Counted from the first letter of the stretch, positions 46,394 to 58,277 are shown. The stretch is 64,000 bases of DNA from JASGCL01 sp965262775 (GCA_965262775.1 CBDHFT010000001.1:124001-188000); one strand, 5' to 3'. Translations and numbers: made by a program. The notes: a model not told the origin generated them from the letters alone.

Positions 46394-46744
46394 ATAAAAA
46401 AGCAAAACGAAAGGCACGATAACAGCATAATTCTATAGAAGTATTTTAAGGATGTTTTTACCAAAAAGCATCCTTAAAAGACCTGTCCGAGAATGGCGGC
46501 GAAATAGATGAGTAAGTAATCTAACAAATTTTTTTGTAAAATGATTACTCATCGCTTAAATGACCAAGGATAAAATTGTTGCGAATGAAATATTTGTACC
46601 AATTGATTCTTGTGGAAGCCTCCCTGAGATAAGGTTTTTTGAAGAATCAAAAAAACTATATTTGACGACTGGAATAAACCCAAAAAAATCTAGAGAAATA
46701 TAAAAAATATCTAGAAGTAAACATAAGCAATATGGAAAAATAAC
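46394..46744 (+). promoter_or_regulatory. rplA-rplJ intergenic region: probable L10 leader with hairpins
   Basis: The leader of rplJ in bacteria usually carries an L10 autoregulatory structure. Here a perfect 11-bp stem, TTTTAAGGATG (46444-46454) with CATCCTTAAAA (46469-46479), is followed by GATGAGTAA (46507-46515) with TTACTCATC (46545-46553). Beyond them lies a small open frame of 47 codons (46560-46703). I cannot match these stems to the known L10-leader consensus, so the assignment rests on position. Confidence 0.5.
46560..46703 (+). CDS. Small open reading frame in the rplJ leader
   Basis: A 47-codon frame (start MTKDKIVANEIFVPIDS, end INPKKSREI). Its composition is protein-like (VPIDSCGSLPEIRFFEE, YLTTGINP), but no ribosome-binding site precedes the ATG, and the family is unknown. 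It could be a leader peptide or a remnant of inserted DNA. It is included with low confidence. Confidence 0.25.
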   Translation: MTKDKIVANEIFVPIDSCGSLPEIRFFEESKKLYLTTGINPKKSREI

Positions 46745-47224
46745 ATGGATAGACAAGGTAAAGCAGAAGTGGTTAGCCACTTGAAAGCCGAATTGCAAAA
46801 GGCCGAATTGGTGGTGGTAAGCCATCAATCTGGGCTTGATGCCGCGCAATCGCGCGCATTACGCCATGCGGCACGCACCAACAAGGCAGGTATCAAGGTT
46901 TTAAAAAACACCCTGGCCAAATTGGCGTTAGAAGGTGGCGATTTTGACTATTTGCAAAACATATTGCGTGGTCCAACCCTTATCACATGGTCGGAAGATC
47001 CTGTGGCGGCGGCGAAAACCATTGGCGATATAACCAAAACCACCGACAAAATTAAAATTGTTGGCGGCGGCGGACGCAAAAAAGAAATGACCGTAGCTGA
47101 TGTTATGGCTCTTTCTACTTTGCCATCGATGGATGTTTTGCGCGGCAAATTGGTCGGGGTGCTTTATGCTCCTGGCTCAACCTTGGCGCGGGTATTGGCA
47201 TTGCGTGGGGAACAGGCTGCTTAA
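46745..47224 (+). CDS. rplJ: 50S ribosomal protein L10
   Basis: A 159-aa base of the L7/L12 stalk. AELVVVSHQSGLDAAQSRAL, VLKNTLAKLAL and GPTLITWSEDPVAAAK are L10 core segments; the C-terminal part GKLVGVLYAPGSTLARVL is the L12-binding helix. It has no obvious ribosome-binding site except a weak GGA before the ATG. Translation is expected to be coupled to regulation by the leader upstream. Confidence 0.95.
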   Translation: MDRQGKAEVVSHLKAELQKAELVVVSHQSGLDAAQSRALRHAARTNKAGIKVLKNTLAKLALEGGDFDYLQNILRGPTLITWSEDPVAAAKTIGDITKTTDKIKIVGGGGRKKEMTVADVMALSTLPSMDVLRGKLVGVLYAPGSTLARVLALRGEQAA

Positions 47225-47318
47225 TACAAAAACCATTCAAACATGTCGCATATAATTACATATAATTTATTGGGCTTAAAACAAACAACAATATAAACAA
47301 ACGAAAGAGAGAAAAAAA

Positions 47319-47675
47319 ATGGCTGATATTAAAAAACTGGTTGACGATTTATCAACCCTCACCGTGCTAGAAGCGGCGGAACTTGCCAAATTACTAGAAG
47401 AAAAATGGGGCGTAACTGCTGCCGCGCCTGCCGCGGCTGGTGGTGGTGGTGCTGCTGAAGAAAAAACTGCCTTCAACGTTATCTTGGTTGCCGCTGGCGA
47501 TAAGAAAATTGACGTTATCAAAGAAGTGCGGGTTATAACCAACCTGGGCTTGAAAGAAGCCAAAGACTTGGTTGAAGCCGCACCCAAAGCAGTTAAAGAA
47601 GGTGTTGATAAAGCCGAGGCCGAAACCATCAAGAAAAAACTTGAAGGAGTGGGCGCCAAAGTTGATATTAAATAA
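47319..47675 (+). CDS. rplL: 50S ribosomal protein L7/L12
   Basis: A 118-aa stalk protein. It has the N-terminal dimerisation helices (VDDLSTLTVLEAAELAKLLE), an Ala/Gly-rich hinge (AAAPAAAGGGGAAEE) and the C-terminal factor-binding domain (VRVITNLGLKEAKDLVEAAP). The ribosome-binding site GAAAGAGAG precedes the ATG. Confidence 0.98.
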   Translation: MADIKKLVDDLSTLTVLEAAELAKLLEEKWGVTAAAPAAAGGGGAAEEKTAFNVILVAAGDKKIDVIKEVRVITNLGLKEAKDLVEAAPKAVKEGVDKAEAETIKKKLEGVGAKVDIK

Positions 47676-47682
47676 TCATTTT

Positions 47683-47731
47683 AAAAAGCGTGGTGGGTGT
47701 AGAAACCCTATGCTCACCCGCTTTTTCCCTA
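47683..47731 (+). terminator. rplL-rpoB intergenic attenuator-type terminator
   Basis: AAAAAGC (47683-47689) and GGGTG (47695-47699) pair with CACCC (47715-47719) and GCTTTTT (47720-47726), giving a long stem with one bulge and a terminal T-run. A partial terminator at this place is known in other bacteria, where it lowers rpoBC expression relative to ribosomal proteins. Confidence 0.75.
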
Positions 47732-47777
47732 ACAACATAACAACCAATTAACCAAAAAAATAAAAGAGATAATAATT

Positions 47778-50700
47778 ATGGCAATAGGTGGCGAAAACAA
47801 CCAACCAACCAACAGCGGCAATGTAACCACCAAGGTCGTGCGTAGCATGTCGCGCGATGAAATGGTGGCACGTTCCTTCACGGGCAAAAAACGCCTGCGC
47901 CGCAGTTTTGGTCGCCACCCCGAAATTATTGACATGCCCAATTTGATTGAATTACAACGCGGCAGTTTTGAAAGTTTTTTACAGCAATATGTTGACAAAG
48001 ATCGTCGCCTGGATACTGGTTTGCAAGCCGTTTTGAAGGAATTGTTTCCTATTATCGATAGCCAAGGTCGTTTGGAATTGCATTTTAAATCTTACCACCT
48101 CCTCCCCCCAAATTTGAAATCGACGAATGTTTGATGCGCGATGCAACATTTGCCGCGGTGTTAAAATTATCGTTGGAAATGACCATTTGGAACATTGACC
48201 CCGTAACGGGCGCGCGCGAATTTAGCAAAGCCAAAGAACAAGATGTTGTGATTGGTGAAATTCCCCTCATGACCAAAAATGGGACATTTATTGTTAATGG
48301 CACCGAACGCGTTATCGTGTCGCAAATGCACCGTAGCCCTGGCGTATTTTTTGACCATGACAAGGGCAAAGGCCATTCGTCGGGCAAATTGCTTTACGCC
48401 GCCCGTATTATTCCTTACCGTGGTTCATGGTTGGATTTTGAATTTGACCACAAAGATATTTTGTATGTCCGCATTGACCGTCGCAAAAAAATTCCTGTCA
48501 GCACCTTGCTGGCCGCTTTGCCATCTGAAAAAACTATAGAAAAGATTAATAATCTTAAAAAAGAAGGTAAAGAATGGCACGACCTACCCCGTCTTGAATG
48601 GCAAGGTATGAGCCGTATGGAAATTTTACAATTTTTTTACGACCGTGCCGATTGGCAAACCTCGGGCGACGGCTTCTTGGTGCCATTGAGTAGCCTTATG
48701 AAGCGTCCAAAAATGCTCGAAGAAAATATTTACGACGCCAATGGCCAAGTTATATTAAAATCGGGCGAAACCCCCAGCCAACGTGTGTTGCGCGAATTGC
48801 TTGCCAACAATCAAATGGTAAAATTGTCCAAAGAAAAAATCTATGGCCGTTATCTGTGGGAAGATGTTGTTCTGCCCAATGGTTTGGTGCTGGCCGAAGC
48901 GGGCGACGAAATAACCGAAGATTTGCTTACCGCATTCAGGGATCATAACGCCACTTCTATCCCGACGCTTGATATCGATTTTATCGAGATCGGGCCATAC
49001 ATCCGCAATACTTTGATGATGGATAAAATGTGGCAAAAAAATGGCTCAAGCCGTGAAAATGCTTTGGAAGAAATTTATAAACTTATCCGCGTTGGCGAAA
49101 CCCCAACCTATGAACAGGCCGAACATAATTTCCAAAACCTATTTTTTGAACAAGACCGCTACGACTTAAGTGCCGTGGGTCGGGTTAAGATGAATTCGCG
49201 CTTGGGGTTTGATACCGAACAAGTGCCCGATTCGGTTCGCGTGTTGCGCAAAATTGACTTGCTGACCATTATTAAAACCTTATGCGCCACCAAGGACGGT
49301 CGGGGCGAAGTTGACGATATTGACCATTTGGGCAACCGCCGCGTCCGCGCCGTGGGCGAATTGTTGGAAAATCAATATCGTATGGGATTTTTGAAAATGG
49401 AACGTTTCATCCGCGAGAAAATGCAGCAAGCCGATGTGGAACGGGTTATGCCCCAAGAATTAATCAACGCCAAACCGTTGAACGCCGTTATTCGTGAATT
49501 TTTTGGCTCATCGCAATTATCTCAATTTATGGATCAAACCAATCCTTTGGCGGAAATCACCCACAAACGCCGCCTGTCGGCTTTGGGGCCTGGCGGGTTG
49601 ACCCGCGACCGTGCTGGTTTTGAAGTTCGCGACATTCACCCCACCCATTACGGGCGGATATGCCCGATTGAAACCCCCGAAGGACAAAATATCGGGCTTA
49701 TCAATAGTTTGGCAACCTTCGCTTCGGTCAACCATTATGGTTTTATCGAAACCCCCTATCGTAAGGTGGTTGATGGCGTGGTGCAGGACGATATTTTATT
49801 CATGTCAGCGATGGAAGAAAGCAAACACACCATCGCCCAGGCCGATGCCCATCAAGATAGCAATCGCAAATTGATAGACGACCTTGTGCCATGCCGTCGC
49901 GGTGGCGACTACGTGTTGGCAACCCCACAAGATATTGATTATATCGATGTTTCGCCCAAGCAATTGGTTTCGGTGGCGGCGGCTCTTATCCCATTTTTAG
50001 AAAATGATGACGCCAACCGCGCCCTCATGGGTTCTAACATGCAACGTCAAGCCGTGCCCTTGTTGCGCAGCGAAGCGCCATTGGTTGGCACGGGTATGGA
50101 AGAACGCGTGGCCTATGATTCGGGTGTGGTGATTGTTGCCAAACGCCCAGGCGTCGTTGACCAGGTTGATGCCAAACGTATCGTGATTAGGGTTACCGAA
50201 GATGTTCGCCCTGGCGAATCATCGGTTGATATCTATCCGCTGAAAAAATACAAACGTTCCAACCAAAGCACCTGTATCAATCAACGCCCCTTGGTGATGA
50301 TTGGCGATTCGGTGAAAAAAGGCGACATCATCGCCGATGGTCCCTCGACCGATTTGGGCGAATTGGCTCTTGGCCAAAATGCCTTGGTGGCCTTCATGCC
50401 ATGGAATGGTTATAATTTCGAAGATTCCATCCTGATTTCTGAACGTATTGTGCGCGACGACGTGTTTTCGTCCATCCATATCGAAGAATTTGAAGTGGCA
50501 GCCCGCGATACAAAATTGGGGCCAGAAATTATCACCCGCGACATCCCCAATGTCACCGAAGAAGCCTTAAGGAACTTAGACGAAGCAGGTATGATTTATA
50601 TCGGCGCCGACGTGGGGCCTGGCGATATTTTGGTTGGCAAGGTGACCCCGAAGGGCGAAACCCAAGTCACCCCCGAAGAAAAATTGTTACGCGCCATCTT

Positions 50701-52045
50701 TGGCGAAAAAGCATCCGACATGCGCGATACATCGTTGCGCGTGCCCCCTGGCGTCCAAGGTACCATCGTTGAGGTTCGGGTCTTCTCTCGCCGCGGCATG
50801 GATAAAGACGAACGCGCCATCGCTATCGAACGCTCGGAAATTGAATCCTTGACGCAGGATCGCGACGACGAAAGAAAAATTTTGGAACGCGCCTATCGCT
50901 TGCGCTTTTTGGAACTTGCCAAAGACCAAAAGGTCAAATCAGGCGCCATCAAAGACATCAGCGAAGAATTGGTCGAAACCACCCCCGTTGCGCAATTGCG
51001 CCAAGTCTTGGTCCAAGACGCTGGCACCAACAGCCAACTTGAATCGTTGAAAAAATGGTTCGAAGATTCTATCGAAGAAATGGATGCCCGATTCCAAAAC
51101 AAAGTGGAAAAGGTTAAGATAGGTAACGACCTGTCGCCTGGCGTTTTAAAAACCGTGAAGGTCTTCATTGCTGTCAAAAGAAAATTACAACCAGGTGATA
51201 AAATGGCGGGTCGCCATGGTAACAAAGGCGTCATCTCGCGCATTGTGCCCATGGAAGACATGCCCTACTTGGAAGACGGCACCCCCGTTGATATCGTGCT
51301 CAACCCGTTGGGCGTGCCATCGCGTATGAATGTCGGGCAAATCATGGAAACCCATTTGGGTTGGGCTTGCCGTGGTTTGGGTCGCGAAATTGATAAGGCG
51401 TTGAAAATTTATAACCAAGAAAAAAACATCGAGCATTTGAAGAAAACGCTTATTGATGTCTATCAACATGACAATATTAAGCAAGTTATCGAAACAATGG
51501 ATAGCGACCAAATGGTCGAATTGGCCAGCAACACCCGCGCGGGTATTCCCGTGGCGACCCCCGTGTTTGACGGGGCGCGTATTGCGGAAATTGATGCCTT
51601 CTTGACTCGCGCGGGGCTTGATACCTCGGGCCAGGTAAGATTGATTGACGGTCGGACGGGCGAATTCTTTGCCCGCCCTGTGACGGTCGGCTATATCTAC
51701 ATGATTAAACTTCACCACTTGGTCGATGATAAAATTCACGCCCGTTCGGTGGGTCCCTACAGCTTGGTTACCCAACAACCATTGGGTGGTAAGGCGCAAT
51801 TTGGCGGACAACGATTTGGTGAAATGGAAGTATGGGCTTTGGAAGCCTATGGGGCGGCCTACACCTTGCAAGAAATTCTGACTGTCAAGTCGGACGATGT
51901 TGCTGGTCGCGCCAAGGTTTACAAAGCCATTGTTGATGGCAATGATAGCTTCGAAATTGGTATCCCTGAATCATTCAATGTGCTAGTCAAGGAATTGCAG
52001 GCCTTGGGCTTATCGGTTGAATTGTTACAAGATCATCAAGATTAA
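47778..52045 (+). CDS. rpoB: RNA polymerase beta subunit, with one frameshift
   Basis: Catalytic core subunit of RNA polymerase, about 1420 aa when joined. The first frame (47778-48134) starts MAIGGENNQ and carries the N-terminal RpoB helix (MPNLIELQRGSFESFL). The second carries GEIPLMTKNGTFIVNGTERV, SRLGFDTEQVPDS, the fork and rifampicin region (FFGSSQLSQFMDQTNPL, HKRRLSALGPGGLTRDRAG), GEMEVWALEAYGAAYTLQE and the C-terminal zip. The break is in a run of six C at 48104-48109: one extra C would give SYHLLPPKFEIDECLMRD, exactly the expected sequence. The gene is almost certainly intact in the cell. It is directly followed by rpoC. Confidence 0.96.
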
Positions 52046-52083
52046 AAAATAAATACAAAACATAAAAAATACGAAAGGAAAAG

Positions 52084-55000
52084 ATGATGGAGAAAATTGA
52101 TAACCTGACCCCAACCGTCGCCAACCCGATGATTCAAAACCCGACCTTGCGTCTGTTTGATAAGGTGCGTATCAACATCGCCAGCCCCGAGCAAATCATG
52201 TCTTGGTCCTATGGCGAAGTTAAAAAGCCAGAGACTATTAATTACCGAACCTTCAAACCCGAACGCGAAGGTTTGTTTTGCGCCAAAATCTTTGGTCCTA
52301 TCAAAGATTATGAATGTTTGTGCGGCAAATACAAAAGATTAAAACACAAAAATTTAATATGCGAAAAATGCGGCGTCGAAGTGACGCAGAGCAAGGTGCG
52401 TCGCGAACGCATGGGGCATATCGAATTGGCCAGCCCCGTTGCCCATATTTGGTTTTTGAAATCTTTGCCATCGCGTATCGCGTTGGTTGCCGATTTAACC
52501 TTGAAAGAAATTGAATCAATCCTGTATTTAGAAAAATACGTGGTGATTGAACCTGGCACCACCGATTTGGCACTTTACCAAACATTGGACGAAGACGATT
52601 ATGCCGAAGCCCGCGATAATTACGGCGAAGAATTCCACGCCATGATTGGTGCCGAAGCCGTCAAACATATGTTGGCGCAAATTAATTTGGATGAAGAAAT
52701 TAAAAAAATGCGTGCGAAATGCTGGAAGGCGTTTCCGAAACCAAGCGCAAAAAATTGGTCAAACGTTTGGGCTTGATGGAATCCTTGAAAGAGGCTGGTA
52801 TAAAACCCGAATGGATGATTATGAGTGTCATCCCCGTTATCCCACCCGATTTGCGCCCCTTGGTGCCGTTGGATGGTGGCCGTTTTGCTTCGTCTGACCT
52901 TAACGATCTTTATCGCCGCGTCATCAACCGCAACACGCGTTTGAAAAAATTAATGGACCTGCGTGCGCCAGACATCATCATTCGCAATGAAAAACGTATG
53001 TTGCAAGAAGCCGTTGACGCCCTTTACGACAATGGTCGTCGGGGTCGCGTCATCATGGGTTCCAACAACAAACGCCCATTGAAATCTTTGTCTGACATGT
53101 TGAAGGGTAAGCAAGGCCGCTTCCGTCAAAATTTATTAGGGAAAAGGGTTGATTACTCGGGACGTTCGGTCATCGTGGTCGGTCCTGAATTAAAATTGCA
53201 CCAATGTGGTCTGCCCAAAAAAATGGCGTTAGAATTGTTCAAACCATTCGTGATTGGTCGCCTAATCAAACGCCATAAAGATATTTCGGTCAAAATAGCC
53301 AAAAAAATGGTCGAAAAAGAAAAAGACGAAATTTGGGATATTTTGGAAGAGGTTATCCGCGAACATCCCGTTTTGTTAAATCGCGCCCCAACCTTGCACC
53401 GTCTTGGTATTCAGGCTTTCGAACCACAATTGGTCGAAGGCAAAGCCATCCAACTTCATCCGTTGGTCTGTTCGGCCTTCAATGCTGACTTTGACGGCGA
53501 CCAAATGGCGGTCCACGTCCCCTTGTCTATCGAGGCGCAGCTTGAAGCGCGCGTCTTGATGATGAGCACCAACAATATTCTCTCCCCCGCCAATGGTAAA
53601 CCCATTATCGTGCCATCGCAAGATATCGTGCTCGGGCTTTATTATATCACCGCGGAAGGCGGCGGTAAAACATCGCAAATGGTTCAATTTACCGAACGTG
53701 CGACATTCGATTTGGCTTACACCCATCAAGAAATTGAAATTCGTTATGCCGCGGGTGGTGAAGTTACCGAAACCAACGCCGACAAATTATGGCAAGGTAT
53801 CAGCAACAAGGAACTAACGGCTTACCGCCTGCCCTTGTTTGCTTCGGTTTCTGAAATTCAATTGGCGTTGGAGCATGAAACAATCTCCATCACCAGCCGT
53901 ATCAAGTCATTATTTCATACCCATACGGCCGACGGCAAACCCGTGGTCGAAAAGGTTATGACCACCGCGGGGCGGATGTTGTTGTCTGAAATTTTACCGC
54001 GCGATTCAAAATTGCCCTTTCACATCGTCAACAAAACCATGACGAAAAAAGAAATAAGCAACTTGATAGACATTGTGTTCCGTCATGTTGGGCAAAAAGA
54101 AACCGTTATTTTCTGCGACAAATTGATGGGCTTAGGATTCTCTTGGGCCTGTAAGGCAGGGATTTCGTTTGGTAAAGACGACCTTATTGTGCCGCCGATG
54201 AAGCAAAAACTTATCGCCGATACCAACAGCCAAGTGAAAAAAATTCAAGGGCAGTATCAAGACGGTTTATTAACACCGCTGGAACGTTACAACAAAGTGG
54301 TTGATGCCTGGGACGATTGTTCGAAAAAAGTGCAAGCCGAAATGATAAAAGGTATTGCCGAAAAGAAAACCATGAACTCGGTCTTCATGATGAGCGACTC
54401 GGGTGCGCGGGGTTCTTCGGAACAAATTAAACAGCTGGCTGGTATGCGCGGTTTGATGAGTAAGCCATCGGGCGAAATTATCGAAACCCCCATCATCTCT
54501 AACTTTAAAGAAGGTTTGTCGGTGTTGGAATATTTCAATTCCACCCACGGCGCGCGTAAAGGTTTGGCCGATACGGCGTTGAAAACCGCCAACGCGGGTT
54601 ACCTGACCCGTCGTTTGGTTGATGTTGCGCAAGACGTGATTATTACCATCGACGATTGCGACACCGAAAAAGGCATCAGCCAAAAACCCATTATGGATGG
54701 CGGCGAAGTGGTGGTGCGTATATCTGAACAATTGCTGGGGCGTGTTTTGTTGAACGATCTGTTGGATCCCAAAACCAAAAAACCTGCCTTTGCCAAGAAT
54801 ACAATCATCGATGAAGCCATGGCCGACCAAATCGAGCTGTTTGGCTTTGACGAAGTTCAAGTTAGAAGCCCATTGATGTGTCAGGCCGAAGTTGGCATTT
54901 GTGCCAAATGTTATGGCCGTGATTTGGCGCGCGGCACCCCCGTGAATATTGGCGAGGCTGTCGGTATCATGGCGGCGCAATCCATCGGTGAACCTGGGAC

Positions 55001-56408
55001 CCAGCTAACCATGCGGACATTCCAAATTGGCGGTATCGCTCAAAAAGGAAAACAAGATAGCTCCATCGATGCTTCGGTGCGCGGTAAAATATCTTTCCTC
55101 AACAGCAACATCACCAAGAATTCTCGCGGCGATAATGTTGTCATGAGCCGTAACATGGAATTGATTATTCATGATGATGACCAAGTTGAAAAAGCGCGTT
55201 ATCGCGTGCCCTATGGCGCAAAATTATTGGTCGAACCAAGTGTTATTATCGAACGCGGTGAAAAATTGGTTGAATGGGATCCATTCTCTATCCCCATTAT
55301 TGCCCAAGTTGACGGCGTGGTAGCATTCCAAGACCTTATCGAAGGTCAAACGCTGAAAGATTCGGCGGAAGAAATGGGCGCGGGCGGCCGCACCATGGTT
55401 ATCACCACCCGTGATAAATGGAAAATAAGGGGCGGCAAGGAAGAATTAAAACCGCAAATTGGTTTGCGCGATGCCCATAACAATGTCCTAACCTTGCCCT
55501 CGGGCGCGGTGGCCAATTATGAATTGCCAGCCCAAGCCATTTTAGAAGTCACGAACGGCCAAGCGGTGCGGGCGGGCGATATCATGGCGCGTATATTACG
55601 CGATTCGGCCAAGTCGAAAGACATCACGGGGGGTTTACCCCGCGTTGCCGAATTGTTTGAAGCACGCAAAAGCAAAGACGCGGCTATTTTGGCCGACCAA
55701 GATGGTATTGTGCATATTGGTAAAGATTACAAAGCCAAGAAACGCATCACCATTGAGGCCCATGATAAATTGAAACCGCCTACTGAAATTCTTATCAGCA
55801 AGGCGCGCCAAATCATGGTGCAGGAAGGCGACGAAGTGCGCAAAGGCGACCTTATCGTTGAAGGAACAAAAATCCTGCATGATATTTTGGAAGTCATGGG
55901 TTTGCAAGAATTGGCAACCTACATGATAAAAGAAATTAAGGATGTTTATCGCGCCCAAGGGGTGAAGATAGACGACAAACATATCGAAGTTATCATGCGC
56001 CAAATGTTGCAAAAAATGGAAATAACCGATCCAGGCGATACATTGTTGATAAAAGGCGATATGTGCGACCGCATAGATTTCGCTGAAATAAACACCAAAG
56101 CACTGGCGGCGGGCCAAAAACCCGCGGTGGGCAAAACATTGTTGCAGGGTATCACCCGGGCTTCATTGCTAACCCGCAGCTTCATCTCCGCGGCTTCTTT
56201 CCAAGAAACCACGCGCGTTTTAACCGACGCGTCGGTGCGGGGCAAGGTAGACGGGCTAGAAGGATTAAAAGAAAACGTCATCGTTGGTCGTTTAATCCCC
56301 GCTGGCACGGGTGCCGAAATGCGCCGTTTGCGCCAATTGGCTTTCATCCGCGATAAGGAATTAAAAGAATTGCAAAAATCTGATGCTCCCCCAGCGGCGG
56401 CAGAATAA
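52084..56408 (+). CDS. rpoC: RNA polymerase beta-prime subunit, with one frameshift
   Basis: Largest RNA polymerase subunit, about 1440 aa when joined. The first frame (52084-52776) has the zinc ribbon CLCGKYKRLKHKNLICEKC. The second (from 52719) has GRRGRVIMGSNNKRPLKSL, the active-site NADFDGDQMAVH that holds magnesium, the bridge helix and trigger loop regions (GVGIMAAQSIGEPGTQLTMR type) and the second zinc site CQAEVGICAKC. The frames meet near 52711: one missing base in GCGAAATGCTGG would give R-A-E-M-L-E-G-V-S-E-T-K-R-K-K-L, as in other RpoC. GAAAGGAAAAG precedes the start. It ends the operon before the hairpin at 56477. Confidence 0.96.
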
Positions 56409-56476
56409 TCATTCTTGTTAAGTAGGATGATGTGATAGGCGGCGGGGAAACTTGCCGCGGCGTTCCTTCCATGGTT

Positions 56477-56500
56477 ATGGCTATGCCATATTTTTTATAA
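56477..56500 (+). terminator. Terminator of the rpoBC operon
   Basis: ATGGC (56477-56481), loop TAT and GCCAT (56485-56489) are followed by ATTTTTTATAAAAAAA. It is a short stem but has a good T-run, located 70 nt after the rpoC stop. Confidence 0.55.
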
Positions 56501-56581
56501 AAAAATGACTTTGCTATTTTAATTGGCTGATGTATATTCAACCATGTATAATTACAAAAATACTTACGAAGGGATTATAAA

Positions 56582-57376
56582 ATGAAAAATTGGAGTTGCG
56601 AACAATTCACCGTTGAATTGCAAAATGGGGTTTGTGAATTCACCCTTCACGCGGGTAAGGCCAATGCTATATCGGCCAACCTTAGCCGTCAAATGGGCTT
56701 GGTGTTTCAAGATTTTCGCGACGACCCCGCGGCCAAAGTTTTAATTGTCACGGCGCGCGGCGAAAAATTTTTCTGCCCAGGTTGGGATTTAAAGGGTGCG
56801 GCGGCGGGCGAAGCCCCCGACAGCGATTATGGCGTGGGCGGATTTGCGGGCTTACAAGAATTACCCAACATGAACAAACCCGTTATTGCCGCCATCAACG
56901 GCATTGCTTGCGGCGGCGGTTTTGAATGGATGTTGTCGACCGACCTTATCATTGCCGCCGACCATGCTACCTTCGCCCTGCCCGAAATAAAAGTTGGCGT
57001 GTTCGCCGACGCCGCAACCATCAAATTGCCACGGCGAATCCCATACCACATCGCCATGGAAATGTTGTTGCTTGGCCGTTGGATGAAGGCCGACGAAGCC
57101 CACCGCTGGGGGTTAATTAACGAAGTAACCACCAAAGAAAATTTGTTGCCCCGCGCGCGCGAAATTGCCCGCATGCTGGCCGACGGCCCGCCCTTGGTGT
57201 TCCATGCTATCAAGGAAGTGGTGAGGGAATCACTAACCATGTCTATTCAAGAAGCCTTCAACAAAACGCGCGATGGCGGCTTCCCCACCGTTTACAAATG
57301 TAATCATTCCGAAGACATGTTGGAGGGGACCCGCGCCTTCGCCGAAAAACGCCAACCCAAGTGGCAGGGAAAATAA
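56582..57376 (+). CDS. Enoyl-CoA hydratase/isomerase, CaiD-like
   Basis: A 264-aa crotonase-fold enzyme. The CoA-binding and oxyanion-hole residues are in GEKFFCPGWDLKGAAAG and AAINGIACGGGFEWML; the catalytic Glu region is ADHATFALPEIKVGVFAD. GVGGFAGLQELPNMNKPVI is a stretch I associate with carnitinyl-CoA dehydratase (CaiD)-type members. The likely reaction is hydration or dehydration of a CoA ester, possibly crotonobetainyl-CoA. No caiABC genes are nearby, so substrate assignment stays open. It follows the rpoC terminator and is separated by 76 nt from gloB. Confidence 0.9.
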   Translation: MKNWSCEQFTVELQNGVCEFTLHAGKANAISANLSRQMGLVFQDFRDDPAAKVLIVTARGEKFFCPGWDLKGAAAGEAPDSDYGVGGFAGLQELPNMNKPVIAAINGIACGGGFEWMLSTDLIIAADHATFALPEIKVGVFADAATIKLPRRIPYHIAMEMLLLGRWMKADEAHRWGLINEVTTKENLLPRAREIARMLADGPPLVFHAIKEVVRESLTMSIQEAFNKTRDGGFPTVYKCNHSEDMLEGTRAFAEKRQPKWQGK

Positions 57377-57452
57377 AAAATTTGGCAGGGATTAAACCGC
57401 TGGCTTATTCTCATGGTTTGCCGCTATAACAACAAGCTGTTATAGTGATTTC

Positions 57453-58262
57453 ATGAATATGGCAACGACTGATAAAAAATCTGTCCCCAACATTACATGG
57501 GCGCAAATTCCCGCCCTGTCCGATAATTATATTTATTTTATTATTGATAGATCCGCGCAAAAAGCCGCGGTGGTCGACCCGAGCGAAGCCGCGCCCGTGA
57601 TAAAATTTTTACAAGAAAATAATCTTTCCTTAGATAAAATCATCCTTACCCATCATCATCACGACCATGTTGGTGGCGTCGTAACATTGCAACAGCAATA
57701 TCATTGCGGTGTCATTGCCCCGCAATATGATATTGATAAGGGGCGAATCCCCCACGATAATAATTATCCTTTGTTGGCGGTCAGCGGTCATGACGGGCAT
57801 GGCGCGAACCGCAATATCCATTTGTGGTCATTGCCTGTTGAGGTTTTTGATTTGCCTGGCCATACTTTGGGGCATGTTGGTTATTATATTCCATCGTTGC
57901 ATTGGCTTTTTTCGGGCGATGTTATTTTCTCGATGACTTGTGGCTATTTGTTTGAAGGCGACTATGCCGCCGCCTTTGCTTCCTTGCAAAAAATAAATCG
58001 CCTGCCGCCCGAAACATTGCTTTTTATGGCGCACGAATATAGCGCGGCCAATATTAATTTTGCCAAATATTTTTTTGATAATAACATATCGCCCGCCCTC
58101 GCCACCCGTGTAGACGAAATAAAAAACCTACGCCGTAAAAAACAACCCTCGGTCCCTGTTAAGTTGGCGGTGGAGCAAGCCACCAACCCATTTTTGCAAG
58201 TTAATAATATTGACGATTTCACCAAACTTCGGCAAACCAAAGATAATTTTTCTGCTGCTTAA
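57453..58262 (+). CDS. gloB: Hydroxyacylglutathione hydrolase (glyoxalase II)
   Basis: A 269-aa metallo-beta-lactamase-fold enzyme that hydrolyses S-lactoylglutathione to lactate and glutathione in methylglyoxal detoxification. The metal motif is ILTHHHHDHVGG (64-75); GHTLGHVGYYI supplies the third His, and FSGDVIFSMTCG the bridging Asp. MAHEYSAANINFAK and VPVKLAVEQATNPFLQ are glyoxalase II C-terminal domain motifs for glutathione binding. It is followed 15 nt later by a FAD-linked hydroxyacid dehydrogenase, which could use the lactate produced. Confidence 0.95.
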   Translation: MNMATTDKKSVPNITWAQIPALSDNYIYFIIDRSAQKAAVVDPSEAAPVIKFLQENNLSLDKIILTHHHHDHVGGVVTLQQQYHCGVIAPQYDIDKGRIPHDNNYPLLAVSGHDGHGANRNIHLWSLPVEVFDLPGHTLGHVGYYIPSLHWLFSGDVIFSMTCGYLFEGDYAAAFASLQKINRLPPETLLFMAHEYSAANINFAKYFFDNNISPALATRVDEIKNLRRKKQPSVPVKLAVEQATNPFLQVNNIDDFTKLRQTKDNFSAA

Positions 58263-58277
58263 CAACCCAAACATATC

